Counted from the stretch's first letter, positions 8,793 to 18,243 are shown. The stretch is DNA of 64,000 nucleotides from Mucilaginibacter_A sp965201005 (GCF_965201005.1 NZ_OZ241747.1:2170001-2234000), one strand, 5' to 3'. A program made the numbers and translations. The notes: generated by a model from the letters alone, not told the origin.

Positions 8793-9755
8793 TTACTGAA
8801 TGTCGCCGTAAGCTTCCAGTATTCGTTTTACTAATTTGTGCCTCACTACATCATCGCCATTCAGGTAAATGATTTCGATGCCTTTTATATCGGGCAAAAT
8901 CCGCAATGCCGTATGCAAACCGGATTGCTGTTTCCGGGGTAAATCTATCTGCGTAACATCTCCGGTAACAATAAATTTTGCGGTTGGCCCCATACGCGTT
9001 AAAAACATTTTCAGTTGCATATCGGTGGCATTTTGTGCTTCATCTAAAATTACAAAACAATTGTCTAAGGTACGGCCACGCATAAAAGCCAAAGGTGCAA
9101 TTTCAATGGTACGGTTTTCAAGATAAACCTTTAACCGTTCTGCCGGGATCATATCATCCAAAGCATCGTATAGCGGGCGCAGATACGGATCGATTTTTTC
9201 CTTTAGGTCTCCCGGCAAAAAACCCAGGTTCTCGCCTGCTTCCACTGCTGGGCGCGTTAAAATAATCCGCTTGATTTCTTTGTTTTTTAATGCCCGGACG
9301 GCCAGCGCAACTGCTGTATAAGTTTTACCGGTGCCGGCCGGCCCAATGGCAAACAAAATATCGTTTTTGGTGATACTGGTGACCATTCGTTGCTGGTTCG
9401 GCGTTCGGGCTTTGATCATCAGGCCATTGTTGCCAAACACAATCACTTCACCGTTACTCGCTTTCTCTTGCCCATTGGTTTCGGCAGCAACTGGAACGGC
9501 ACCCTTCGATCCCACAATCCGTTCTACATCAATCAGATGAAGATTTTGGAATTTCTCTACATGTCCTACAAGTTGGTTCAGCTTTTCCTGGAAATTTTTG
9601 ATTTCGGCTTCGTCCCCCAAAACCTTTATATCGCTTCCGCGGGCAACAATTTTCAGCTTTGGAAACTGTTTTTTTATGACTTCAAAATGGTCATTGTTAG
9701 ACCCCCACAACACCGCCGGGTTAATGGCATCAATCGTTAAATTTAATTCGTTCAA
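8793..9755 (-). CDS. PhoH family ATPase
   Basis: 320 aa. An N-terminal KH-like/PhoL segment (1-110) precedes the ATPase domain with Walker A IGPAGTGKTYTAVA (about 140) and Walker B FVILDEAQNAT (about 220), then TGDVTQIDLPR. PhoH-like proteins are cytoplasmic ATPases linked to RNA metabolism; the exact substrate is not established. It heads the minus-strand run phoH-purC-STAS-rnz, and its neighbourhood with an RNA-processing enzyme fits an RNA role, which is inference. Confidence 0.92.
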   Translation of the reverse strand: MNELNLTIDAINPAVLWGSNNDHFEVIKKQFPKLKIVARGSDIKVLGDEAEIKNFQEKLNQLVGHVEKFQNLHLIDVERIVGSKGAVPVAAETNGQEKASNGEVIVFGNNGLMIKARTPNQQRMVTSITKNDILFAIGPAGTGKTYTAVALAVRALKNKEIKRIILTRPAVEAGENLGFLPGDLKEKIDPYLRPLYDALDDMIPAERLKVYLENRTIEIAPLAFMRGRTLDNCFVILDEAQNATDMQLKMFLTRMGPTAKFIVTGDVTQIDLPRKQQSGLHTALRILPDIKGIEIIYLNGDDVVRHKLVKRILEAYGDIQ

Positions 9756-9856
9756 GCTTAAGAATTTTTAGTTGTCATTTTTTATGCTTAAAAATTTAAT
9801 ATTTGCAGCAGTTTATAGCTATCCACAAGATTAGTGATAAATATTGAAAAAAATTA

Positions 9857-10633
9857 ATGGCGATAATAACTTTAACTACAGATCTGGGCGATAAAGACAT
9901 CTATCAGGCTGCCCTGAAAGGCAGTATTTTGAAGTTGTTGCCAGATGTTAATATTGTTGATATAACCCATTCAATATCAGTATTTAATGTGCCACAGGCT
10001 GCATTTATACTTAAAAACAGCTTTCATTACTTTCCAGAGGAAACCGTTCATTTGATCGGGATCGATACGGTTTACAACGATCAGACCAGATATTTAGCCA
10101 TTAGCTATCACAACCATTATTTTGTTGGGGCTGATAACGGCATCTTTTCATTGATTTTTGATCATATACCGGATGAGATGGTGGAAATTACCATTTTACA
10201 AGATTTAAAATTCCTGCATTTTCCGCTGGCCGATATTTTTGTAAAAGCGGCGTGTCATCTCGCCCAAAAAAGAAAACTCACAGATATTGGCATACCGCTG
10301 ATCCGGCTGGAAAAAAAGATGACTTTGCAGCCGGTAGTAGATCAAAACATCGTAAAAGGAAGCGTTATTTATATTGATTCTTTCCAAAACGTAATCACCA
10401 ATATTACCAAAGAACTTTTTACGGAAGTGCAGAACGGGCGGCAGTTTGTGCTTTATTTTAAACGGAACGAATCCATCAATAAACTCAGCTGGCATTATAA
10501 TGAAGTGCCAGAAGGTGAAAAATTATGCTTGTTCGGCATAAGCGATCATTTGGAAATTGCCATAAATAAAGGCAATGCCAGCGGTTTGCTGGGTTTAAAT
10601 GTAGGTGATATTGTACGGATCGAGTTTTTGTAG
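9857..10633 (+). CDS. SAM hydroxide adenosyltransferase (DUF62 / fluorinase-like)
   Basis: 258 aa, typical of the DUF62 family. It opens with LTTDLGDKDIYQAALKG and contains IVDITHSISVFNVPQAAF, VHLIGIDTVY and the YFVGADNGIFSL segment, then a C-terminal beta-domain with IDSFQNVITNI. Characterised members hydrolyse S-adenosylmethionine to adenosine and methionine and are related to fluorinase and chlorinase. Nothing suggests halogenation here. It is divergent from phoH across a 100-bp gap and 82 bp upstream of an unknown membrane-protein gene. Confidence 0.88.
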   Translation: MAIITLTTDLGDKDIYQAALKGSILKLLPDVNIVDITHSISVFNVPQAAFILKNSFHYFPEETVHLIGIDTVYNDQTRYLAISYHNHYFVGADNGIFSLIFDHIPDEMVEITILQDLKFLHFPLADIFVKAACHLAQKRKLTDIGIPLIRLEKKMTLQPVVDQNIVKGSVIYIDSFQNVITNITKELFTEVQNGRQFVLYFKRNESINKLSWHYNEVPEGEKLCLFGISDHLEIAINKGNASGLLGLNVGDIVRIEFL

Positions 10634-10715
10634 TCAATCAGCTTTGAACAAAAACCTATCTGAAACAACTATATAATTCGCTATAAACCATAGACCTTGT
10701 CACCAATCAATTGCT

Positions 10716-11237
10716 ATGAACTTCTCAAAATACATACTGTTTTTATCCTTGTTTTTTTGGTTTGGAAATGCATTTTCCCAAGCAACAGATTCGTTGGCTT
10801 ATCAGCTTCAACGCACAAAAATCAATAATTTACTGGCTAAAAGAAGCATCACTTTCAACCAGTATTTTCAAAGTTTGGACAGGCACACCGGAATTTTTGG
10901 TTTGCAGACCAAGAAAGACATCCGCCGGTCTAACGAGATTTTGATGGATATTGTGAAAACCGATAATACTGTTTTTAAGGAGTTGAAAATCTTGCTGGAT
11001 TATCGGACGACCGTGCAAACCGAAGTGGAAAGCAAATCCAATGAATCTGAAAACCGGAACTATGGTTTCATCAAAACGATTAATCTGCTTCGCGGGCAAG
11101 CCCAAAAACTACAGGCAGAAGCAGCTGAAAATAATCGCCAGACCGAGCGATATCAGTATTTTTTGATCGCCGCGGTTGCTTTGATTATGATCCTGATTTT
11201 CGCAATCATCAGGGTTAAGTCAACTAAAGCACGCTAA
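10716..11237 (+). CDS. Unrecognised exported protein with C-terminal membrane anchor
   Basis: 173 aa of no family I recognise. Visible are a signal peptide (1-21, ending GNAFSQ), a mostly helical, charged middle with coiled-coil character (about 25-145) and a C-terminal hydrophobic helix (about 147-165, FLIAAVALIMILIFAIIRV) followed by a basic tail. It could be a periplasmic helical rod tethered to the inner membrane. It precedes an ABC exporter gene by 60 bp, so they may share a transcript, but nothing shows joint function. A core motif lies at 10838-10849 (AKRSIT). Confidence 0.8.
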   Translation: MNFSKYILFLSLFFWFGNAFSQATDSLAYQLQRTKINNLLAKRSITFNQYFQSLDRHTGIFGLQTKKDIRRSNEILMDIVKTDNTVFKELKILLDYRTTVQTEVESKSNESENRNYGFIKTINLLRGQAQKLQAEAAENNRQTERYQYFLIAAVALIMILIFAIIRVKSTKAR

Positions 11238-11297
11238 ATTGCCAAAGCCAAAGAATTTTGATAAACTCGTTGCTTATACAAAATTCGATACAAAATA

Positions 11298-13121
11298 ATG
11301 GCCAGAGCGCAACTAAACAGCGGCAGCACGCAGGAACAGGAATTACCAAAAGCAAAGCTGAACCGCGAAAGTTTACATAAAATATCCAAACTTTTAGTTT
11401 ATATCAAACCTTACCGGGGCAAATTTTTTGCTGCCCTGGTTTTTCTTTTTTTAACCAGCTTGACCGGCCTTGCTTTTCCTTCTTTTTTAGGTGCGCTGAT
11501 CGATGCGGCGCAGGGCAAACAGCGTTATGCTTTTTTGCCGCCAACAGTAAATGCCATTGGTTCGCTGGCGTTTGTTGTGCTGCTTTTTCAGGCAGGTGTT
11601 TCCTATTTTCGGGTGGTTTGGTTTGTGCAGGTGGCCGAAAACGCGCTGGCAGATATCCGCCGCGACACGTATTTCAGGCTGATTACTTTGCCGATGAATT
11701 TCTTTTCCAATCGGCGTGTCGGCGAGTTGAACAGCCGGATTTCTGCAGATCTTTCTCAAATTCAGGATGCCATTACCACCACTTTGGCCGAAATGATCCG
11801 GCAGTTGGTTTTGATGATTGGCGGTATCATTTTACTCGCGATTTTTTCCATCAAACTCACGTTTACCTTGTTGCTGATTTTGCCGGTTTTGATCGTGGTT
11901 GCGGTCTTCTTCGGAAGGTTTATCCGGAAAATTTCGCGGCAGGCACAGGATAAATTGGCCGAATCCAACACGATTGTAGAGGAAACACTACAAGGGATTT
12001 CCAACGTAAAAGCCTTTGTAAATGAAGCATTTGAAGCCGGACGGTATGAAAAGAAAATCCGTGAAGTTGCCGGTATTGCCGTGCGTGGTGCCAAGTTTCG
12101 CGGCCTGTTTGCTTCGTTTATCGTATTTTGTTTATTTGGGGCAATTGTGGCCGTCATCTGGTACGGTTCGGTTTTGGTTAGTCACGGCGAAATGTCTGTT
12201 GGTAATTTAACCACTTTTATATTGTATTCGATTTTTGTTGGCGCAGCGATGGGCAGTTTCCCGGAGTTGTACGCCGGTTTGCAAAAAGCGGTTGGTGCCA
12301 GTGAACGTGTTTTAGAGATTTTAGACGAAAAAGGGGAAGATATTTCTATCAAAATTGCTGATAACAACATCAAACAAACCATCACCGGGAACCTTGATTT
12401 TGAAAACGTGGTTTTTGCTTATCCTTCCCGCACCGAAATTACCGTGCTAAAAGAAGTATCGTTCCATGCGCACTCGGGAGAAAAAATTGCCATTGTTGGC
12501 CCAAGCGGAGCCGGAAAATCTACTATTGCCGGTTTAATTTTGCAGTTTTATCATCCGCAAAACGGTTTGATTTTGTTTGACGGAAAACCGGCCTCCTCCT
12601 ATTCTTTAACAGATATCCGGAACCAGGTGGCCATTGTTCCGCAGGATGTGCTGCTTTTTGGCGGAACTATCCGTGAAAACATTGCTTACGGTAAGTTAAA
12701 TTCTTCCGAAGAAGAGATCATCAAAGCTGCACAACGCGCCAATGCGGATCAGTTTATCAAATCTTTTCCGGAAGGTTATGATACCATTGTGGGCGAGCGC
12801 GGCGTAAAACTTTCCGGCGGCCAGCGCCAGCGGATTGCCATTGCACGGGCCTTGCTTAAAAACCCTTCGATATTGATTTTGGACGAAGCCACCTCTTCAT
12901 TAGATTCAGAATCAGAACGTTTGGTGCAGGAAGCGTTGGAAGAACTGATGAAAAACCGGACTTCCATCATCATTGCGCACCGCTTGTCAACCATCCGCGA
13001 AGCCGATAAAATTATTGTTTTAGAAAAAGGAAAAGTGAAAGAAAGCGGTACGCACGATGAATTGATTACCCACGAAGGCGGTCTTTATCGCTATCTTAGC
13101 AGCTTGCAATTTGAAGTTTAG
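11298..13121 (+). CDS. ABC exporter (MsbA/ABCB type), fused membrane and ATPase domains
   Basis: 607-aa half-transporter. Six transmembrane helices lie at about residues 35-325; the nucleotide-binding domain at about 365-600 has Walker A GPSGAGKSTIAGL, signature LSGGQRQRIAIARAL, Walker B ILILDEATSSLD and the H-loop IIAHRLSTI. It should work as a homodimer in the inner membrane exporting a lipid or hydrophobic compound; lipid A-core is a reasonable guess from overall similarity to MsbA but not proved by sequence. Motif copy 12448-12459 encodes LKEVS at the start of the ATPase domain. Confidence 0.9.
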   Translation: MARAQLNSGSTQEQELPKAKLNRESLHKISKLLVYIKPYRGKFFAALVFLFLTSLTGLAFPSFLGALIDAAQGKQRYAFLPPTVNAIGSLAFVVLLFQAGVSYFRVVWFVQVAENALADIRRDTYFRLITLPMNFFSNRRVGELNSRISADLSQIQDAITTTLAEMIRQLVLMIGGIILLAIFSIKLTFTLLLILPVLIVVAVFFGRFIRKISRQAQDKLAESNTIVEETLQGISNVKAFVNEAFEAGRYEKKIREVAGIAVRGAKFRGLFASFIVFCLFGAIVAVIWYGSVLVSHGEMSVGNLTTFILYSIFVGAAMGSFPELYAGLQKAVGASERVLEILDEKGEDISIKIADNNIKQTITGNLDFENVVFAYPSRTEITVLKEVSFHAHSGEKIAIVGPSGAGKSTIAGLILQFYHPQNGLILFDGKPASSYSLTDIRNQVAIVPQDVLLFGGTIRENIAYGKLNSSEEEIIKAAQRANADQFIKSFPEGYDTIVGERGVKLSGGQRQRIAIARALLKNPSILILDEATSSLDSESERLVQEALEELMKNRTSIIIAHRLSTIREADKIIVLEKGKVKESGTHDELITHEGGLYRYLSSLQFEV

Positions 13122-13143
13122 GTCAGGTTTACGTTCTGCCGCG

Positions 13144-13172
13144 ATGCTTCTTTTACCCTATAAAAATTGGCG
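13144..13172 (+). repeat. Single core motif with second block
   Basis: ATGCTTCTTTTA followed by CCCTATAAAAATTGG in the 76-bp gap between the ABC exporter gene and the beta-CASP gene. Confidence 0.85.
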
Positions 13173-13197
13173 TAAACACTACGCAGAAAGATATTAA

Positions 13198-14601
13198 ATG
13201 AAATTAACGATTTGGGGTGCTGCCGAACAAGTTACCGGAAGCATGCACTTGCTTACTACAGCTGAAAATTATAAAATACTGATAGACTGTGGTTTGGATT
13301 ACGAAAGAGATCATTCTGTACAAACCAATGAAGATTTTCCTTTCAACCCCGGGGAAATAGATTTGGTGATCTTAACCCATGCACATATTGATCACTCGGG
13401 AAATTTGCCAACTTTAGTACGGATGGGTTTTGCCGGACAAATTTTGTGCACGCCGCCAACTGCAGAACTCGCTGAATTACTGCTGATGGATTCGGTAAAT
13501 ATTTTTATGAGCAAGGCACAAAAAAGCCGTAAGCATCGTGGTCATAAACGGCGTGATGGCAGCCGGAATTTTCAGCCTTTGTATCTGCAAAAACACGTTT
13601 TGGATACGATAGACCGTTTTGTTACGATTGGATTTAACCGACCGTTCCGCATTAATGGCGATATTGAACTGACTTTCATTCCGGCAGGCCATTTACTGGG
13701 CGCAGCTTCGGCAGTATTAAAAATCCGGGAGAACGGCGAAGAAAAAACGATCACTTTCACCGGTGATATCGGCCGGAAAAACTATCCGACACTGCCCGAT
13801 CCGCAGGTTTTGCCGCCAACAGATTTTTTGGTTTCCGAATCCACTTACGGCGGCCGGAACCACTCCAAAGGAAAAACAATTGAGGAAGTTTTGACCGAGA
13901 CCATCGAAAAATGCTGTGTAAAAGAAGCAGGAAGATTGATTATTCCGGCTTTCAGCATTGGCCGTACACAGGCTTTGGTTTTTTCGCTGAACAAGATATT
14001 TTCAAAAGGCCTGCTGCCGCCGGTCAGGGTTTTTGTTGATAGTCCGATGGCCAATTCCTCCACTGGGATTTTCAGGAAACATCACCAGTTGCTGAGCGAA
14101 GAAGCGCAGGAATTTTACCGCCGATCAGGAGATGAATTTGAGTTTGACAACCTAACTTATGTTGAGAATTTGAGCGACAGCAAACAGGTTTCTAATTATT
14201 TTGAGCCTTGTATCATCATTTCTTCTGCCGGAATGCTGGAAGGCGGCCGCATTCAGGATCATCTTTTCCACAACATTCAAAATTATTATTGTACCATTTT
14301 GTTCATCGGCTATTGCGCCAAAGGCACTTTAGGTTATCGTTTGCTGCGCGGAGATCCGATTGTGCACATCAAAGACCGCGATCTTTCGGTTTATGCAACG
14401 ATCAAACAAACGGATTTGTTCAGCGCGCACGGTGATCACGAAGATTTGGTAAATACCGTAAAACATAACAGTCCGGTAAAACTAAAACAGGTTTTTCTCG
14501 TACACGGGGAAACAACGAGTATGCAAGCTTTGGCCGATACTTTAACCGATGGCGGTTATGCAGTAACGATTGCCCAAAAAGGAGTTGCCTATCAGTTGTA
14601 A
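13198..14601 (+). CDS. Beta-CASP metallo-beta-lactamase ribonuclease (RNA-specificity domain)
   Basis: 467 aa with the MBL motif THAHIDHSGNLP (about residues 60-70), GHLLGAAS, GDIGRKNYP, a beta-CASP insertion (about 205-335, including DSPMANSSTGIF), then SSAGMLEGGRI and a C-terminal RNA-specificity part with FSAHGDHEDL and VFLVHGE. The family, related to CPSF-73 and bacterial YSH1-type proteins, consists of zinc-dependent RNA endo/exonucleases. It lacks the C-terminal extension of RNase J, so RNase J is unlikely. It follows the ABC exporter gene on the same strand. Confidence 0.9.
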   Translation: MKLTIWGAAEQVTGSMHLLTTAENYKILIDCGLDYERDHSVQTNEDFPFNPGEIDLVILTHAHIDHSGNLPTLVRMGFAGQILCTPPTAELAELLLMDSVNIFMSKAQKSRKHRGHKRRDGSRNFQPLYLQKHVLDTIDRFVTIGFNRPFRINGDIELTFIPAGHLLGAASAVLKIRENGEEKTITFTGDIGRKNYPTLPDPQVLPPTDFLVSESTYGGRNHSKGKTIEEVLTETIEKCCVKEAGRLIIPAFSIGRTQALVFSLNKIFSKGLLPPVRVFVDSPMANSSTGIFRKHHQLLSEEAQEFYRRSGDEFEFDNLTYVENLSDSKQVSNYFEPCIIISSAGMLEGGRIQDHLFHNIQNYYCTILFIGYCAKGTLGYRLLRGDPIVHIKDRDLSVYATIKQTDLFSAHGDHEDLVNTVKHNSPVKLKQVFLVHGETTSMQALADTLTDGGYAVTIAQKGVAYQL

Positions 14602-14631
14602 ATGCTTTTGTATTTACTAAAAACCTGATTT

Positions 14632-15168
14632 ATGAATAACTTTTTTACTTTACGTGAAGCGTTGCTTGCACCGGCAATGCTTCTTTTATGCGGTATTTTT
14701 CTGCAGTCCTGCACAGAAGAAATGCCAATTTTGAAACCAAGTGATTTATCGGCCAATTCTTCCGGCAGTACAATTGTAGTAAATGCAAATAAATCTACTT
14801 TCACTTTAAAAAACGTGGCTCCCGGATATGCATATTTTGCGCCGATCGGGCTTAGCTCGGGTACTTATTCTGGTACGCAATATAATGTAAACGGCGGTAA
14901 CGGCCTGAAAGACAATTCGGTAGATTTCGTACTTGATTTTGGTTTGGATGCAGGTAAAAAATATGTGGTCCTTAGTTCTCAATTGGATCTGGGCGATAAA
15001 AGTTATACAACCCTTAACAATCAAACCGTAAAAGCACAGCTAACCGTAACCAAACTGGATACAATTGCCAACGCAGCCAGTGGAAGTTACGCCTATTATC
15101 TGTACAATTCTGCAGTTTCCCCAACAGATTCTATCTACGTAAACGGAACTTTTAACATTGTAAAATAG
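14632..15168 (+). CDS. Unrecognised secreted lipoprotein
   Basis: 178 aa. A type II signal peptide ends in the lipobox FLQSC (cysteine about residue 27), so the mature protein should be lipidated and sorted to the inner or outer membrane. The mature part is rich in Ser, Thr, Asn and Tyr, with VNANKSTFTLKNVAPGYA resembling a beta-sandwich of the DUF4397/Ig-like kind; no family assignment is safe. A core motif (14677-14688) lies inside the signal-peptide coding region and encodes MLLL. A bidirectional terminator follows. Confidence 0.78.
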   Translation: MNNFFTLREALLAPAMLLLCGIFLQSCTEEMPILKPSDLSANSSGSTIVVNANKSTFTLKNVAPGYAYFAPIGLSSGTYSGTQYNVNGGNGLKDNSVDFVLDFGLDAGKKYVVLSSQLDLGDKSYTTLNNQTVKAQLTVTKLDTIANAASGSYAYYLYNSAVSPTDSIYVNGTFNIVK

Positions 15169-15211
15169 CCTCATCTTATCGGCAGAAGTTTTTTTAAAGC
15201 AAAAATTACCT

Positions 15212-15254
15212 CATAAAAAAAGCTTTCGAACTAAATCCGGAAGCTTTTTTTATG
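15212..15254. terminator. Bidirectional rho-independent terminator
   Basis: CATAAAAAAAGCTTTC pairs with GGAAGCTTTTTTTATG across an 11-nt loop, with A and T tracts giving a U-tract on either strand. It separates the convergent lipoprotein gene and serA. Confidence 0.85.
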
Positions 15255-15267
15255 GGGTTAAATTTAC

Positions 15268-16218
15268 CTAAACTTTAAAATGCTGGATAATCAAATTGGC
15301 CAGCTCTACACCGATTCTTTCCTGCGCTTCGTTGGTAGAAGCGCCAATATGCGGCGTCAGCGATATTTTGGGGTGAACCAGGATTTCCTGCCGCGGCGTT
15401 GGCTCGTTATCAAAAACATCCAAACCGGCAAAAGCTAATTTTCCATTGTTTAAAGCTTCCAGCAAAGCCAGTTCGTCAATTGTTCCGCCGCGGGAAGCAT
15501 TTACTACGGCTGCACCTTTTTTCATGGCGGCAAATTCTTCGGCACCTAAAAGTGGTTTTTCGCTGAAAGGCGTATGTAAACTAATGAAATCACTTTGGGC
15601 AATTACTTCTTCTTTAGATGCTGTTTTTACCGATACTTTTATCAGTTGTCCATCCCCAAGTTCTATCGTGATTTCCGGTTCAAACGGATAAAGGTCGTAA
15701 GCTAAAACCTTCATCCCCAAGCCAATGGCGATTTTGGCAACTTCACGGCCAATACGGCCAAAACCTAAAATCCCGATAGTTTTGCCATGCAGCTCAATCC
15801 CTTTGGCGTATGCTTTTTTTAGGTCGTTAAATTTGGTATCTCCTTCTATTGGCATTTTCCGGTTACTGTCCTGCAAAAACCGGATACCGGTAAACAAATG
15901 CGCAAAAACCAGTTCGGCCACAGAAAGTGAAGACGAAGCCGGTGTATTGACCACTGCAACACCTTTGGATTTAGCGTATTCCACATCAATATTGTCCATA
16001 CCTACGCCGCCGCGGCCAATCAGTTTTAAATTCGGACAGGCATCAATTAAAGCCTGGCGTACTTTGGTGGCACTTCTAACGGTAATCGCATCAAAATTGT
16101 TTAATTTTTCGGCAAGAATTTCCTGCGGAATGTGCTCGGTTTCTACTATAAAACCAACTGTTTCCAGCAAGGCTTTTCCAGCGGGATCAATCCCATCGTT
16201 TGCTAATATCCTGATCAT
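15268..16218 (-). CDS. serA: D-3-phosphoglycerate dehydrogenase (short form)
   Basis: 316 aa from MIRILANDGIDPAG at 16218; the in-frame ATG at 16266 would run into serC. The NAD-binding fold has GILGFGRIGREVAK, and the catalytic Arg/Glu/His are in NASRGG, the DVFDNEPTP region and PHIGAST. There is no C-terminal ACT domain, so feedback inhibition by serine through that domain is not expected. It oxidises 3-phosphoglycerate in the first step of serine synthesis. It follows serC by 28 bp, and a core motif occupies 12 of those bases. Confidence 0.93.
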   Translation of the reverse strand: MIRILANDGIDPAGKALLETVGFIVETEHIPQEILAEKLNNFDAITVRSATKVRQALIDACPNLKLIGRGGVGMDNIDVEYAKSKGVAVVNTPASSSLSVAELVFAHLFTGIRFLQDSNRKMPIEGDTKFNDLKKAYAKGIELHGKTIGILGFGRIGREVAKIAIGLGMKVLAYDLYPFEPEITIELGDGQLIKVSVKTASKEEVIAQSDFISLHTPFSEKPLLGAEEFAAMKKGAAVVNASRGGTIDELALLEALNNGKLAFAGLDVFDNEPTPRQEILVHPKISLTPHIGASTNEAQERIGVELANLIIQHFKV

Positions 16219-16234
16219 CTGAAATTTATGTTGA

Positions 16235-16246
16235 TAAAAGAAGTAT
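16235..16246 (-). repeat. Core motif between serC and serA
   Basis: An A-type copy (reads ATACTTCTTTTA on the minus strand) sits exactly between the serC stop and serA start, with no room for the second block. It is preceded by a second, non-overlapping gene boundary on each side. Confidence 0.8.
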
Positions 16247-17314
16247 CTATTTGTTTTTTTCGGCAAATTCCTGCATCACCTCAACCAAGGCCCGGATGCT
16301 TTCGATCGGAAGCGCATTATAAATGGAAGCCCGGAAACCGCCTGCGCTGCGGTGGCCTTTAATGCCTACCAAATTCCGTTCTTCCGCCAGTTTTAAAAAC
16401 GGTTTTTCCAGCTCCGGTTTTTCCATCACAAAACAAACATTCATCACCGAACGATCTTCTTCGGCACAAACCCCTTTAAACAGCGGGTTTCGGTCGATTT
16501 CTGCATAAATGGCTTTGGCTTTGGCTTCATTTTCTTTTTCGATCATGGCCACACCTCCTTTGGCTTTAATCCAGCGCAATGTCAGCATCGAAACATAAAT
16601 GGCAAAAACCGGTGGCGTGTTGTACATCGAACCATTATCGATGTGCATTTGGTAGTTGAGCATCGAAGGGATCGGGCGTTCTGCCTTTCCCAGCAAATCG
16701 TTTTTTACAATAACCAAAGTTGCGCCTGCCGGGCCCATATTTTTTTGTGCACCGGCGTAAATCAGCCCAAAATCAGCTACGTTTATAGTCCTGCTGAAAA
16801 TATCAGATGACATATCGCAAACCAAAGGAGCCGTGGTTTTAGGAAAACTGTGCAACTGCGTGCCGTAGATAGTATTGTTTGAAGTGATGTGTAAATAGGA
16901 AGCATCCTCAGGCACTTCATAATTTTTCGGGATTTTGATGTAATTTTCTTCTTTGTCCGTGGCCACAACAACCGGTGTACCAAAAATTTTCGCTTCTTTG
17001 ATAGCCTTATTTGCCCAAACGCCGGTTTCCAAATAAGCAGCGGTTTTATTTTGCGGCAGCAGATTATAAGGCACCATGGCAAACTGCAAACTGGCACCGC
17101 CCTGCAAAAACACAACCGAATAACCATCCGGAACCGCTAATAGTTCTTTCACTAAACTTACGGCCTCGTCCATCACCGCTTCAAACTCCGGTGAGCGGTG
17201 CGAAATCTCTAATATTGATAATCCTGTTCCGTTAAAATCCAGAACAGCTGCTGCGGATTGTTTAAGCACTTCCTGTGGTAAAATACCAGGACCTGCGCCA
17301 AAATTATGCTTCAT
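16247..17314 (-). CDS. serC: Phosphoserine aminotransferase
   Basis: 355 aa, normal length. The fold type I aminotransferase features include HNFGAGPGILPQEVL at the start, LQGGASLQFAM, HITSNNTIYGTQ and the PLP-binding lysine in YAGAQKNMGPAGATLV (about residue 190). It converts 3-phosphohydroxypyruvate and glutamate to phosphoserine, the second serine-synthesis step, and can serve the pyridoxal phosphate pathway. It is the first gene of the serC-serA pair. Confidence 0.96.
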   Translation of the reverse strand: MKHNFGAGPGILPQEVLKQSAAAVLDFNGTGLSILEISHRSPEFEAVMDEAVSLVKELLAVPDGYSVVFLQGGASLQFAMVPYNLLPQNKTAAYLETGVWANKAIKEAKIFGTPVVVATDKEENYIKIPKNYEVPEDASYLHITSNNTIYGTQLHSFPKTTAPLVCDMSSDIFSRTINVADFGLIYAGAQKNMGPAGATLVIVKNDLLGKAERPIPSMLNYQMHIDNGSMYNTPPVFAIYVSMLTLRWIKAKGGVAMIEKENEAKAKAIYAEIDRNPLFKGVCAEEDRSVMNVCFVMEKPELEKPFLKLAEERNLVGIKGHRSAGGFRASIYNALPIESIRALVEVMQEFAEKNK

Positions 17315-17467
17315 AAGATTAATATTTTATGCCGGAAATAACATGAAAATATAAAATGTAACCGGCAGGCGAATTTATAAATTTAGAATTGCGAGAGGAA
17401 TTTATTTGCCTTTATTTTAATAATACTAAAGACATGTTTTAATAATGACAGGTAGTTTGGTATTTTT

Positions 17468-18118
17468 TTAAAAATGTTTTAATTTAGAAATCTCCTGTAT
17501 TGGATTGGCCGAACTAAAAACAGAACTACCGGCAACCAGCACATTAGCACCTGCTTCAATAAGTTGCCGGCAATTATAATTGTTCACGCCGCCATCAACT
17601 TCAATTTTTAAATCAGGTTTTCTTTGATGGCTCAAGGTTTTCAAATCAAATAGTTTTTTGTAAGTGTTCGGTATAAATTGTTGTCCGCCAAAACCAGGGT
17701 TTACAGACATGATCAGCACTAAATCCAAATCCAGAATGATGTCTTCTAAAAATGCGACCGGTGTGTGCGGATTCAAAGCCACACCTGCTGTACAACCCGC
17801 ATCTTTTATCAATTGAATGGTTCTGTGGAGATGCGTGCAGGCTTCAGAATGAACCGTGATGTTGGATGCCCCAGCCGAAGCAAACTGGCCGATATACTGA
17901 TCCGGATTGACAATCATTAAATGCACGTCAATTGGTTTTTGGGCGAGTTGTTTAACAGCTTTAAGCAACGGAAAACCGAAAGAAATATTAGGCACAAAAA
18001 CACCGTCCATCACATCAAAATGAACCCAATCCGCCTCACTTTGGTTCAACATTTCAATATCACGCTGCAAGTTGGTAAAATCTGCAGCCAAAACGGAAGG
18101 CGCAATCAAATGGTTCAT
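17468..18118 (-). CDS. rpe: Ribulose-phosphate 3-epimerase
   Basis: 216-aa TIM barrel with the family signatures VHFDVMDGVFVPNISFG (about 32-48), LMIVNPDQYI, MSVNPGFGGQQFIP and EVDGGVN near the C-terminus carrying the metal and phosphate ligands. It interconverts ribulose 5-phosphate and xylulose 5-phosphate in the pentose phosphate pathway. It stands alone on the minus strand; the 150 bp downstream to serC hold nothing I recognise. Confidence 0.96.
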   Translation of the reverse strand: MNHLIAPSVLAADFTNLQRDIEMLNQSEADWVHFDVMDGVFVPNISFGFPLLKAVKQLAQKPIDVHLMIVNPDQYIGQFASAGASNITVHSEACTHLHRTIQLIKDAGCTAGVALNPHTPVAFLEDIILDLDLVLIMSVNPGFGGQQFIPNTYKKLFDLKTLSHQRKPDLKIEVDGGVNNYNCRQLIEAGANVLVAGSSVFSSANPIQEISKLKHF

Positions 18119-18166
18119 GCTTCAAATATACAGTTATGTTTAGTTTGGTCGAATGATTTTCAGCAC

Positions 18167-18190
18167 GTGCTTCTTTTACCGGTATAAAAA
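18167..18190 (+). repeat. Single core motif with second block
   Basis: GTGCTTCTTTTA followed by CCGGTATAAAAATGG in the divergent gap between rpe and the 101-aa gene. Confidence 0.85.
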
Positions 18191-18243
18191 TGGTGGGCAA
18201 AGAACAATATCACACAGCTTCGGTTTAACAGGAAAAACCGATC

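Noticed and set aside
13918..13929. TAAAAGAAGCAG in the beta-CASP gene and TAAAAGAAGCTG near 36555
   Set aside because: One or two mismatches at the conserved end of the core; not counted, though they may be decayed copies.
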